Origin: a virus
Virus record (IMG/VR): IMGVR_UViG_3300047200_000234
Coordinates: 1-45,538 of that record
Strand: one strand, 5' to 3'
DNA length: 45,538 bases
Shown here: positions 24,794 to 32,320 of the stretch, in pieces
How the letters are laid out: each line of letters opens with the position of its first letter
Position numbering within the stretch: position 1 is the first letter of the stretch
Notes under the pieces: generated by a model
Databases searched by the model: none
Seen by the model: only the letters and a program-made list of their open reading frames with translations
What the model was told of the DNA's origin: nothing
Program-made: the position numbers and the translations under genes

Positions 24794-26145
24794 ACTGTTT
24801 CCTCTACTGATTGCTCATCTTCAATATCGACTTCTTCTGCATCTTTCTGTTTTGTTTCATGTTGTCGGAATAAAAACGATTTATGTTTCCAACAATCTAT
24901 CCCTAAAGTTTCTTTACGCAAAACTATTCCTTCGTCTGGGGTGTTTGTTCCATCTCCACAATCAGGACACATTTTTTCAAGGTATGTGTTAGTTAGAGCT
25001 TCTAAAAATTTGTTTCTCCATTCATCTTTATCTCGATCATCATTTGTTTCTGCTAAACTCTTTAAATCAAAAAATAGATCTTTTGCTGTTCCATAATATA
25101 ATAAAGGTACTGCATTCAATCCATTAGCTTTACAAAATTGACTTACTTGAAGCATAGGCCATTCGACTACATTTCCATCTGGATTTGTAGTGGTGATTCT
25201 GTACACAAAGTTTTTATGTTCTCCTGGTTTGCATCCATAGTCATAATATTTCTGAATCATCTTGTCTTCTGAAATATATCCAGCTATTTCGAAATAAATT
25301 GTCATATCTTTTTTAATAAAAGGTTTCAATTCTTCTGAAGCTACCTCCCAGATATCTGTTCCGTAATAGCCACCAGTAACTTCTTTATTGATGTATTTAT
25401 TCTTGATAACTTTTCTTGAACTTCTAATGTAGTCATATTCAATCTCATTTATTTTAACTCCTATTTTCTTAAGAAGTTTTTCAATAAAAGATAATTCTCT
25501 TCTTACGGAGATATAAGCAAGAATAGCAGATGTTCCATGAATCTTTCTTGAAATTGTGCAGATATCTTCAGGATTTATCCGATGTATATTTCTACCTAGC
25601 TGTTCAGTATCTATGTGAAATTTAAAAATTTCAGGAATGATGCGGTCAAACTTTTTATTAGCTTTTGTTTCGGATCTTTTATTTGTACCAGAATTCTTAC
25701 AAGGAACAATATACTTTTCACAAACTTTATTTCCATTGATATGATCGAAGACAGTTCCAATTTCTACACTTTCAATATTTCTATCACAAACATCAACAAT
25801 ATAATTAAGACTATTTAAAGGAATGAAAAATCCCTCACTACGAAATCCACGTAATTTCACACATCTTACTCTTCCTTTGTGTGAAAAGAATCCTTTCTTT
25901 GTTTTATCTCGATTCATTTCAGGTTTATCAAAAAGATTGTTACATGCAAGAAACTCTTCTGATATTTTACATTCAATCGGGAAAAATACTCCGACATCTC
26001 CAACTTTACAATCTTTTGAAATGATTACAGAGTTACCCATCACGATAGTGTGCTTAATATTGTCACAACCTTCTAGATCAATTATGTTTTTAATTTCTAC
26101 AATAGACGCTGCGTAATTAACATTTCCTTTAAGTTCAAATTCCAT
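24790..26145 (-). CDS. RNA ligase, Rnl5 (DraRnl)-like
   Basis: An N-terminal OB-like domain (VGVFFPIECKISEEFL and GRVRCVKLRGFRSEGFF) precedes the nucleotidyltransferase motif I K201-I-H-G-T-S, with later acids EIAGY (motif IIIa-like) and KxK-like LRKETLG (motif V). This order fits the Deinococcus Rnl5 class, which seals 3'-OH/5'-phosphate RNA ends, often in nicked duplex. I chose the ATG at 26145 because AGAGGA is 11 bases upstream; an ATG 12 bases earlier has no room for an RBS. It overlaps the PNK gene downstream. Confidence 0.85.
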   Translation of the reverse strand: MEFELKGNVNYAASIVEIKNIIDLEGCDNIKHTIVMGNSVIISKDCKVGDVGVFFPIECKISEEFLACNNLFDKPEMNRDKTKKGFFSHKGRVRCVKLRGFRSEGFFIPLNSLNYIVDVCDRNIESVEIGTVFDHINGNKVCEKYIVPCKNSGTNKRSETKANKKFDRIIPEIFKFHIDTEQLGRNIHRINPEDICTISRKIHGTSAILAYISVRRELSFIEKLLKKIGVKINEIEYDYIRSSRKVIKNKYINKEVTGGYYGTDIWEVASEELKPFIKKDMTIYFEIAGYISEDKMIQKYYDYGCKPGEHKNFVYRITTTNPDGNVVEWPMLQVSQFCKANGLNAVPLLYYGTAKDLFFDLKSLAETNDDRDKDEWRNKFLEALTNTYLEKMCPDCGDGTNTPDEGIVLRKETLGIDCWKHKSFLFRQHETKQKDAEEVDIEDEQSVEETV

Positions 26146-26146
26146 A

Positions 26147-26500
26147 TTAGTTTCCATCCTCTAAAATGATTACTTGTAATTTATTATCTTTCATAACGAC
26201 TTTTGCAAAACCCTTGCTTCCTATTCTACAATGTCTATAATGATTGGTATTGTAACACAGATAGAAGAAAAAATTATCAATAGTATTTTTTGAATATTGC
26301 ACACTTTCTGGTTTTTTTAAATAACCTCTTATCGTGAAAGGACAATCTTTTACATACTCATATATTTCTTCTGCAATCTTTTTTAGTTCTTCTTCAAGAT
26401 CTTTCCATTTATGTAAACTAATACAAAGTCTGATTTCTTCTTTAGCAAAAGTAAATTTCACTAAGTTCTTTTGAGAATAACTTATTTTTATAGGTATCAT
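26147..26500 (-). CDS. Hypothetical protein in RNA-repair operon (117 aa)
   Basis: It is the first gene after an early promoter (RBS AAGGAG) and is followed after one base by the RNA ligase ATG. Mixed alpha/beta: a strand NLVKFTFAKEEIRLCISL, a helix DLEEELKKIAEEIYEYV, then strands. No family is recognised. Its tight coupling to the ligase makes it a candidate accessory factor of the repair set. Confidence 0.65.
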   Translation of the reverse strand: MIPIKISYSQKNLVKFTFAKEEIRLCISLHKWKDLEEELKKIAEEIYEYVKDCPFTIRGYLKKPESVQYSKNTIDNFFFYLCYNTNHYRHCRIGSKGFAKVVMKDNKLQVIILEDGN

Positions 26501-26524
26501 ACTTTTCTCCTTATAATTACATAA

Positions 26525-26553
26525 TTAAATAATCATTCTAATAAAGTAAACAA
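26525..26553 (-). promoter_or_regulatory. Early-type promoter for the ligase-kinase operon
   Basis: On the reverse strand TTGTTT (26548-26553, followed by AC) lies 17 bases from ATTTAA (26525-26530). Upstream AAAAG and downstream TAAGGAG match the family. It lies just after the nucleotidyltransferase gene and so starts a second operon. Confidence 0.7.
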
Positions 26554-26563
26554 CTTTTATGTA

Positions 26564-27448
26564 TTATCTAAACCCATAGTATTTTAATTTTTGAGCAATT
26601 TCTTCAATGCATTTAACAGCTTTATCTTCTTGAACAATACAGTTCTCTAATGACCCAAACCACATTTCCAAACAATTAAGAAGTAGAGTTTTAATCTTAT
26701 CTTCATCGGGACTATAGGGTAATACTGTACAATTATTATATAATTTTTCAAGTTCTCTTTCTTTATCTGAGAACCATTTTTCAACTTCTTCAAGTGAGAT
26801 AATGCCTGAACGAATTGCTCTTAGATGCTCTTTATGTTTCTCTAAATCAATAGTTCCTTCGATTAAAGCTTGTTCACATTCTAAAACTAGTCTGACTGTA
26901 TGATATAAAAATTTAACATCAACACCATACTTTTCAATAGTTTCCTTTCTTTTACCGATAGGAACTTTTGTTCTTGCATTTTTAATTTGGCTGAAAGCAT
27001 ACCCCTTAAACTTGTGGAACATTCCTCTGTGTAAAAACAAGTGTCTATTACTTCTTACGAGTTCACCAATATCAGAATTATGTATAACACATCTATGAGG
27101 AGTGAACAGTGAATCAATCATATTAGGATTGTTTTCCATACACAACTGAAAGTATTTTGTAATATTGTATACTTGAGCATCATATTCTTTACCATTGAAT
27201 TCTATGTGATGTTGTTGCCATACTTCAAATCTCTGTTTTTGTTTACCAAATCCTTCAATATGACCTTTTAGATGAGGAAATACAGTCTCTTTATCAGGAA
27301 TACAAAAAGCATAAATATCTACGTCAGATGATCCTGTAGTAACACCATAAGCTTCACTACCCATAATAGTTTCATAGTGCGTGTTCACTACAAAAGACGG
27401 TGGTGTGATCTTTTTATGTTTATATAGATCTTGAATTATAGAACTCAT
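26564..27448 (-). CDS. RlaP-like nucleotidyltransferase (pol-beta fold)
   Basis: The pol-beta signature is G30-S31-EAYGVTTGSSD42-V-D44, where D42/D44 bind metal, and a third Asp in EYDAQVYNI completes the triad. The helical C-terminal part (FKGYAFSQIKNARTK and on) fits the RlaP/YcgL-type family (COG3541), which occurs beside RNA ligases and is proposed to add nucleotides to damaged RNA. Start ATG 27448 is chosen over the GTG at 27454, because GAGG is 5 bases upstream of the ATG. It overlaps the Thg1-like stop (ATGA). Confidence 0.82.
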   Translation of the reverse strand: MSSIIQDLYKHKKITPPSFVVNTHYETIMGSEAYGVTTGSSDVDIYAFCIPDKETVFPHLKGHIEGFGKQKQRFEVWQQHHIEFNGKEYDAQVYNITKYFQLCMENNPNMIDSLFTPHRCVIHNSDIGELVRSNRHLFLHRGMFHKFKGYAFSQIKNARTKVPIGKRKETIEKYGVDVKFLYHTVRLVLECEQALIEGTIDLEKHKEHLRAIRSGIISLEEVEKWFSDKERELEKLYNNCTVLPYSPDEDKIKTLLLNCLEMWFGSLENCIVQEDKAVKCIEEIAQKLKYYGFR

Positions 27449-28233
27449 ATACACCTCAAATAACGTTCAATAAAATCTCTCTGATCCTGAAAGCGGGGAA
27501 TCTCTTTATCAATAACCCAAGATTCGGAAATGCTTCTCATTCCTTTAGTTAGAGGATCAGTTTCAATTATTTCTTTTCTCACACATCTTCCACGTTTGAA
27601 CTGAGTTCCTAGCTCATCCCAACGAGCACCCTTCTCTTCTTCACATTTTCGAATAATTTCTTTGCACGACTTCTTATGTAATTCTTTCTGCGAGAAATGA
27701 GATAGACCAAACATCTGTACAGAATTACGTTCCCAATCTTGTTGACGCCAAATAAAGTTATTACACACTTCGTCTTCAGGAATTGTGAAAGCTCTACAGT
27801 CAAATTGAACTGGTTTGACAAAGTTGTAGTATCCTCTATGACTTAATTTATGAAACAAATCTGGCAATAAATACGTTAAGTATGAACTTGCCAATGCTGA
27901 TGAAATTGAAACCATCTTGATCAATTCGTTACCAAACCACGGCTCACTATTTAATTCATCGTAATACTTAATAAGAATTGTAATTTCATCTGATTGCACA
28001 TAAGCTATTTTAGCACCCTGAATATTTTTACAAAGATATTGTGCTGTTTCATCCATTAACTGCATAAAATAAATATCATAAGGTTTAACAAAATCTTTCG
28101 TTACTGTATGAAATGCTCTACCATCAAGTCTCATTATAATTGGTGTACGTTTAGTTAATATATATTGACTCGACTTTTCATATTCTTTCATGCGATCACC
28201 TAGTGACTTCTTATCTCTTACTGCATTTTTCAT
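27445..28233 (-). CDS. tRNA-His guanylyltransferase-like protein (Thg1/TLP)
   Basis: Motifs of the Thg1 3'-5' polymerase family are present: R35-L-D37-G-R-AFH with metal Asp37, the second acid in YVQSDEITIL, and a basic region (WRQQDWERNSVQMFG). Such proteins add nucleotides in the 3'-5' direction to a tRNA 5' end, either G-1 of tRNA-His or to restore a damaged 5' end. The gene overlaps both neighbours (ATGA), and context points to tRNA repair. Whether it adds G-1 or repairs generally cannot be read from sequence. Confidence 0.9.
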   Translation of the reverse strand: MKNAVRDKKSLGDRMKEYEKSSQYILTKRTPIIMRLDGRAFHTVTKDFVKPYDIYFMQLMDETAQYLCKNIQGAKIAYVQSDEITILIKYYDELNSEPWFGNELIKMVSISSALASSYLTYLLPDLFHKLSHRGYYNFVKPVQFDCRAFTIPEDEVCNNFIWRQQDWERNSVQMFGLSHFSQKELHKKSCKEIIRKCEEEKGARWDELGTQFKRGRCVRKEIIETDPLTKGMRSISESWVIDKEIPRFQDQRDFIERYLRCI

Positions 28234-28388
28234 TCCTTATCCCCACATGTGCAATTACTACAACCACATCCAGAATTATTTTTAATTATCTCTTCATGTA
28301 CTTTTTTAAGTCTAGGTTCGGGTACAAAACCATCTACAAACTCATCACTTAATTCAACATTAGATAATATCTCACGTAATCTTTCCAT
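28230..28388 (-). CDS. Small Cys-rich hypothetical protein (52 aa)
   Basis: This reverse-strand ORF runs from ATG 28388 to TGA 28230-28232, with RBS AAGGATA. The C-terminus CGCSNCTCG packs four Cys into nine residues and could bind zinc or another metal. It overlaps the upstream gene by 17 bases and the Thg1-like gene by 4, the operon style of this block, so it is probably translated. Confidence 0.6.
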   Translation of the reverse strand: MERLREILSNVELSDEFVDGFVPEPRLKKVHEEIIKNNSGCGCSNCTCGDKE

Positions 28389-28650
28389 AATATATCCTTG
28401 TAACGATCTCTATTTCATCAAACCCCAGTCTCTTAATATTCTTAAGAGAGCATTTAAGTGCATCAATGTATGCCCTTTTATATATGAGATTACCTTCAGT
28501 AATACTTGGAACATCATCTTTAATAAAAGAATTTTTCATCTCTGTATATTCTTTTATATGCCGATCAATGTCCTGCTTAAACAACTTCTTAATAGTTTCT
28601 TTATTAAGATATTTTTTACTTATCTCTGTATCAACTAATACTTTTTTCAT
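28372..28650 (-). CDS. Hypothetical 92-residue protein
   Basis: A basic, helical protein (YLNKETIKKLFKQDIDRHI) with no motif I recognise. It overlaps its upstream neighbour by 4 bases and the downstream Cys-rich gene by 17. It belongs to the operon that includes the Thg1-like and RlaP-like genes. Confidence 0.6.
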   Translation of the reverse strand: MKKVLVDTEISKKYLNKETIKKLFKQDIDRHIKEYTEMKNSFIKDDVPSITEGNLIYKRAYIDALKCSLKNIKRLGFDEIEIVTRIYYGKIT

Positions 28651-29153
28651 TTATAATCCTTTGCTCTGATAATTATATTTAATGTCTCATTTGTATCGAC
28701 ACCACCATACCTATTATAATAATTATAATAATAGTATGAACTGAAAAACTTCTTACTATCTTTCCTTTTATCTATAAGTTTTTGTAAGTCCTCACACCAG
28801 ACCCGTTCAATAGCTCTTTCCCAATTAGACTTTAGCCAAGGAATAGTAATTACTAATATTATTCCGATTATAAAGTTACCAAATATACATAGTCCACTTA
28901 CAAGACCTCTGAGACTATCACTTTCTCTTTGTAGAATCCAAGGCATTGATTGATTAAAAAATACTTTTATTATCAACTTAGTTTCTAGCCAACAAAACTG
29001 TGCGTAAATACCACTAGCAATGACTGTTACTGTGCAAAACACTATTGTCCAAAACAATACTACTAGCAATTTGTATCCATTTTCTTTTGAGAAGACACTA
29101 ATTATTTCTTTGAATTTCTGCTGAAAGAAATATTTCCATACTCGTATACTCAT
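28647..29153 (-). CDS. Hypothetical membrane protein (168 aa)
   Basis: Two hydrophobic helices are seen at about 28-50 (LLVVLFWTIVFCTVTVIASG) and 85-108 (GLCIFGNFIIGIILVITIPW). Between them is a loop with a hydrophobic patch, and the C-terminus is charged and Tyr-rich. I chose ATG 29153 because AAGGAG lies 9 bases upstream; the ORF could extend to 29192 without an RBS. Function is unknown; an early role in host envelope modification is possible. Confidence 0.65.
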   Translation of the reverse strand: MSIRVWKYFFQQKFKEIISVFSKENGYKLLVVLFWTIVFCTVTVIASGIYAQFCWLETKLIIKVFFNQSMPWILQRESDSLRGLVSGLCIFGNFIIGIILVITIPWLKSNWERAIERVWCEDLQKLIDKRKDSKKFFSSYYYYNYYNRYGGVDTNETLNIIIRAKDYK

Positions 29154-29154
29154 A

Positions 29155-29283
29155 TTATAACTCCTTCTTCCATTCTTTTTTCTTACGATCATATTTCTTC
29201 TTATTAGGAACTACTTGTTCTTTCGGTGCAAAACTTTTTCTTATAGACCTTGAGAGTTCTCTTATACTAAATGTTAGTTTCAT
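29155..29283 (-). CDS. Small basic protein (42 aa)
   Basis: ATG at 29283 with AAGG upstream, TAA at 29155-29157, one base before the next ATG. The product is very basic (about 15 Lys/Arg in 42 residues, ending DRKKKEWKKEL) and may bind nucleic acid. It is too short to identify, but its tight fit in the operon and its carrying of the downstream gene's RBS support it. Confidence 0.55.
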   Translation of the reverse strand: MKLTFSIRELSRSIRKSFAPKEQVVPNKKKYDRKKKEWKKEL

Positions 29284-29323
29284 AATTACAATACCTTATC
29301 AAGAATAATAGAAAGTCCGGCAC

Positions 29324-29842
29324 TTATATGATTGATTCAATACAATCAGCTACGAAATAGTTACTATTTTCTTTAAAATAAACTTGACCACCTGAATACC
29401 CACAAGTTTCACTTGCTGATTTTAACTCTTTAATGGTGCCTTTATATCCAAAGCTTGCAGGAGTACCTTCGTGTACTCCAATAAAATGGTAATTAAAATC
29501 TTTTTTAAGATTAACTTTCATTCCTACTTTTAAGTCTTCAAATTTAATCATTGAGTCACTCCAATCAATGTCTTTGTATTCATATATAGCACACTTTTCA
29601 TATCTCTTTTGTAGTTTTTCACCTAAAGAATTATTCATTACTCTTTGATAAAATTCCATACTCCAATTGCCACGGTCATCATCTTGGACACCAACATAAT
29701 TAGAATCATAAGAAAAAATCCAATTGTTCTTATCAAACTTTGCTACTACAATCTCTAACCATTTACTAACTTCACCACCGCCTCTAGGAATATTGATAAT
29801 AATAGAATTTATCTTAATATCTTTGTAATGAATCTTACCCAT
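29324..29842 (-). CDS. Hypothetical 172-residue protein
   Basis: It is the first gene after an early-type promoter, with RBS TAAGGAG. The C-terminal half looks like an SH3- or KOW-like small barrel (DLKVGMKVNLKKDFNYHF and FGYKGTIKEL). The N-terminal half is beta-rich. No family is recognised. It leads the operon that ends with the RlaP-like gene. Confidence 0.62.
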   Translation of the reverse strand: MGKIHYKDIKINSIIINIPRGGGEVSKWLEIVVAKFDKNNWIFSYDSNYVGVQDDDRGNWSMEFYQRVMNNSLGEKLQKRYEKCAIYEYKDIDWSDSMIKFEDLKVGMKVNLKKDFNYHFIGVHEGTPASFGYKGTIKELKSASETCGYSGGQVYFKENSNYFVADCIESII

Positions 29843-29869
29843 GTATGTCTCCTTAGTTGTTTAAGACTA

Positions 29870-29899
29870 TTAACAATAAATAGAATAAAAAGTAAACAA
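29870..29899 (-). promoter_or_regulatory. Early-type promoter for the Thg1/RlaP operon
   Basis: On the reverse strand AAAAGTTGTTTAC (TTGTTT at 29894-29899) is followed after 17-18 bases by TTGTTA/TGTTAA. The leader TCTTAAACAACTAAGGAG matches that of the gene at 22274. The -10 is poorer than elsewhere. Confidence 0.62.
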
Positions 29900-30035
29900 C
29901 TTTTTTCTTAAAATATGGAAAATTATAGAGATTTGTTAAAAAGTATATTAAAAGTATACATTTATGCAAATTCCTATATATTTGATTATTTTAATTAGAT
30001 CACACCATACTTTCCTAATTTTATCAATTATTGTA

Positions 30036-30043
30036 ACTAATAT
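30036..30043 (+). promoter_or_regulatory. ACTAATAT late-type motif before the sheath gene
   Basis: The motif lies 69 bases upstream of the sheath ATG, in the divergent intergenic region 29843-30104. That region holds the early promoter to the left and this late motif to the right. No RBS-masking hairpin was found. RBS candidates are GAGG at 30090-30093 and AAAAGG just before it. Confidence 0.5.
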
Positions 30044-30104
30044 ACATAGAATGGAGGTTCTTTAACAGAATCAAATAAAATTAAAAGGTTGAGGTTTTCT
30101 AATC

Positions 30105-31640
30105 ATGCCTACAGGTACTTATAGATTACGAGTAAATCAGATAGACAAATCTGCATTTACAAATACAAATACAGACGAAACAGGAGCGATGGTTATCTGG
30201 TCAAGTAAAGGACCAAGCATACCAGTTCTTTGTCAGTCTCCTTCAGATGTAATTACCAACTTTGGTAATCCATCATCTACTTATCCTTCAGTGTTTGAAG
30301 CTCTTGCTTTCACTACTGCGGCTCCTTGTTATGTTTCTTCGGTTTATGGCGCGGCTTCTGTTTGGGGTGGTGTTGATGTTTGCATCTCAGGAGTGAATGC
30401 TTTTGGTACTGGAAGAAATATTAACACATTCACTTATGGTACTTTCCCAACAGTATCACATAGCTTCTTCGCAGCTTCTCCCTATGTTGATGATCTAGCT
30501 GGACAAATTGACTTTTTAGGTGGGAAGAAATTTAAACTTACACTTTATAAAGTAACTTCTACTGGTAATCAATACATAAATCAGTACACATACTCGTTGC
30601 TTCAAGAGAAAGATGGCTTTGGTGCTTCATTATACATTTTTGATGTATTCATGAACAATGCATATGTAATTCCAAAAGTTAATACTGCGTTTGTTCCCAC
30701 AAACTATGGTGTAAGTGGTGTTGTTACTACATTCACTGGTGGAACTCGTGTAGCTCCTATTGCAAGTGATTACTTATCTGCTTGGAATAATTTTCAGTAT
30801 TCTTCTAAATACCCTGCAAAGATTTTTATGGATCCAGCCGGTAATTCAGCAAATACGATTAACACAATTATTCAGACATATCAACCATACGCACATGGTA
30901 TTACAGTAACTCCTCAGGGAAATACTGTAGCTCAAGCAGTTTCATATCGCTCAGGTCTAAGTCTCGATACTTCAAACATGTCTCTGTATACTAACTGGTC
31001 ACAGATTCAGGATCAGTTCAATAACTCATATGCTTGGATTTCTCAGATTGGTTCTATAGGAAAACGTTATGCACTTTGTTTCGATGCATTTGATGCAGAA
31101 TCTCCTGCAGGTGTTAACGAAAACGGTCATGGTGGACAGTTGAATGATTGGCAAGTTATCACCGTAGATAATTCATACAGTGATTTACCTACAGGCGGAG
31201 ATTTACAAAATCTTGATAATGCTCAGATCAATCCTGTTATTCTTGATGAAGTGTATGGACCAATTGTACAGGGAGACAAAACATTACAAGTATCAAATAG
31301 TTCATTAAGTTTTGTAGGACATAGACGTTTATACAACTACATTATAAACATCATCACAAAACAGATACTACGTAAACAAGAGTTTAAAATCAATGATCCT
31401 AATCATCAGCTTACTGCTAGAACGTTAATAGACAACTTCTTAAGTCCTATTAAGTCTCGACAGTATCTTATGGATTACTATGTCATTTGCGATTCTACAA
31501 ATAATACTGGAGCAACTTTAAACAATCGTCAGTTCATTTGCGATGTTTATCTACAAGTAACTCCTAATAGCCAATTTGTTCAGTTGAACATGATTTATAC
31601 TCCTGCTACTGGAAGTATAAAAGCTAGTATCACTGGTTAA
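30105..31640 (+). CDS. Tail sheath protein (T4 gp18-like)
   Basis: The 511-residue protein forms the contractile sheath around the tail tube. The N-terminal start with GAMVIWSSKGPSIPV, the central NDWQVITVDN and DNAQINPVILDE, and the C-terminal handshake region (FVGHRRLYNYIINIITKQ, then LTARTLIDNFLSPIKSRQYL) match the sheath family. It is the first tail gene after a late motif and is followed by a hairpin and the tube gene, as in T4 (18-19). Confidence 0.9.
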   Translation: MPTGTYRLRVNQIDKSAFTNTNTDETGAMVIWSSKGPSIPVLCQSPSDVITNFGNPSSTYPSVFEALAFTTAAPCYVSSVYGAASVWGGVDVCISGVNAFGTGRNINTFTYGTFPTVSHSFFAASPYVDDLAGQIDFLGGKKFKLTLYKVTSTGNQYINQYTYSLLQEKDGFGASLYIFDVFMNNAYVIPKVNTAFVPTNYGVSGVVTTFTGGTRVAPIASDYLSAWNNFQYSSKYPAKIFMDPAGNSANTINTIIQTYQPYAHGITVTPQGNTVAQAVSYRSGLSLDTSNMSLYTNWSQIQDQFNNSYAWISQIGSIGKRYALCFDAFDAESPAGVNENGHGGQLNDWQVITVDNSYSDLPTGGDLQNLDNAQINPVILDEVYGPIVQGDKTLQVSNSSLSFVGHRRLYNYIINIITKQILRKQEFKINDPNHQLTARTLIDNFLSPIKSRQYLMDYYVICDSTNNTGATLNNRQFICDVYLQVTPNSQFVQLNMIYTPATGSIKASITG

Positions 31641-31652
31641 TGAATTTAAAGT

Positions 31653-31682
31653 GTGAATCAGAGAATAAAAATTCTGATTCAC
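31653..31682 (+). terminator. Hairpin between sheath and tube genes
   Basis: GTGAATCAGA pairs perfectly with TCTGATTCAC around a 10-base loop. Only a loose T-rich stretch follows, so it may attenuate rather than end transcription. Confidence 0.55.
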
Positions 31683-31739
31683 TTCCTTACTTTTTATAAA
31701 GGTTATATAAATGAAATTTTCTTTTGAGGTTAAATAAAA

Positions 31740-32246
31740 ATGGGTATAAGTACAAGTCTCCATATCCTCGACGACGCTTTGGCATCTCAACATATTTTGT
31801 TGTTTCCTGAAGGTATTCCGGGCGGTGGCAATACAGACCTTCTTTCAATTCGTTTAGATCAGTCATTTGATCCACCAGAAAAAGCTGTTGAAACTTATGA
31901 AATATTCTACCGTGGTATGAAAATACCTAAGAAATCACAAGTTGATGCCACTGATAAAACATTTCAAGTTCAAGTACGTATTGATCAGAACTGGCAAGTT
32001 ATTAAGGATATCGAAGCATGGATGGATAAAGTATATAACTTTATTGATGGAACAGCTCTTCCTTCTGCTATGGTAATGTCATCTATGATTTATCAGAACT
32101 TTGATGGTCAAGGTAATGTTAAGAAACAGTATCAGTTTAAAGGATGTATTCCTAAAGCTCTTCAAATTGGAAGTTCAGATTTTAGCTCACCAGATCCTTT
32201 GAGAGCAACTATCACTTTCATCTTTACAGACTACGTGTCTCTCTAA
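31740..32246 (+). CDS. Tail tube protein (T4 gp19-like)
   Basis: This 168-residue protein forms the inner tube. It has the usual tube fold features: a beta-rich core with ETYEIFYRGMKIPKKSQVD, then FQVQVRIDQNWQVIKDIEAW, and a C-terminus SSPDPLRATITFIFTDY. It follows the sheath gene as in T4. A 9-codon ORF (31711-31737, MKFSFEVK) ends 2 bases before its ATG and contains the GAGG of its RBS. That ORF may only reflect the RBS. Confidence 0.9.
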   Translation: MGISTSLHILDDALASQHILLFPEGIPGGGNTDLLSIRLDQSFDPPEKAVETYEIFYRGMKIPKKSQVDATDKTFQVQVRIDQNWQVIKDIEAWMDKVYNFIDGTALPSAMVMSSMIYQNFDGQGNVKKQYQFKGCIPKALQIGSSDFSSPDPLRATITFIFTDYVSL

Positions 32247-32278
32247 GATCTTTTCCAATATAGACCTCCAACAAAAAG

Positions 32279-32315
32279 AACAAACCCCTTAACTAATAAG
32301 TATAAGGGGTTTGTT
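32279..32315 (+). promoter_or_regulatory. RBS-masking hairpin with late motif in loop (tube paralog)
   Basis: AACAAACCCCTTA is the perfect 13-bp reverse complement of TAAGGGGTTTGTT. The 11-base loop is ACTAATAAGTA, so the motif ACTAATAA (32292-32299) is wholly in the loop, 29 bases before the ATG at 32321. The AAGGGG Shine-Dalgarno site is in the 3' arm. It probably also terminates the tube transcript. This is the clearest example in the window. Confidence 0.85.
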
Positions 32316-32320
32316 TTGTT

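Noticed and set aside
28249-28669. Two + strand ORFs opposite the 28.2-28.7 kb early genes
   Set aside because: They are Leu/Ser/Phe-rich shadows with no RBS, opposite a tight reverse-strand operon.
31711-31737. Nine-codon ORF MKFSFEVK just before the tube gene
   Set aside because: It has an AAGG upstream and could be a leader peptide, but it contains the tube RBS, and nothing shows that it is translated or conserved.
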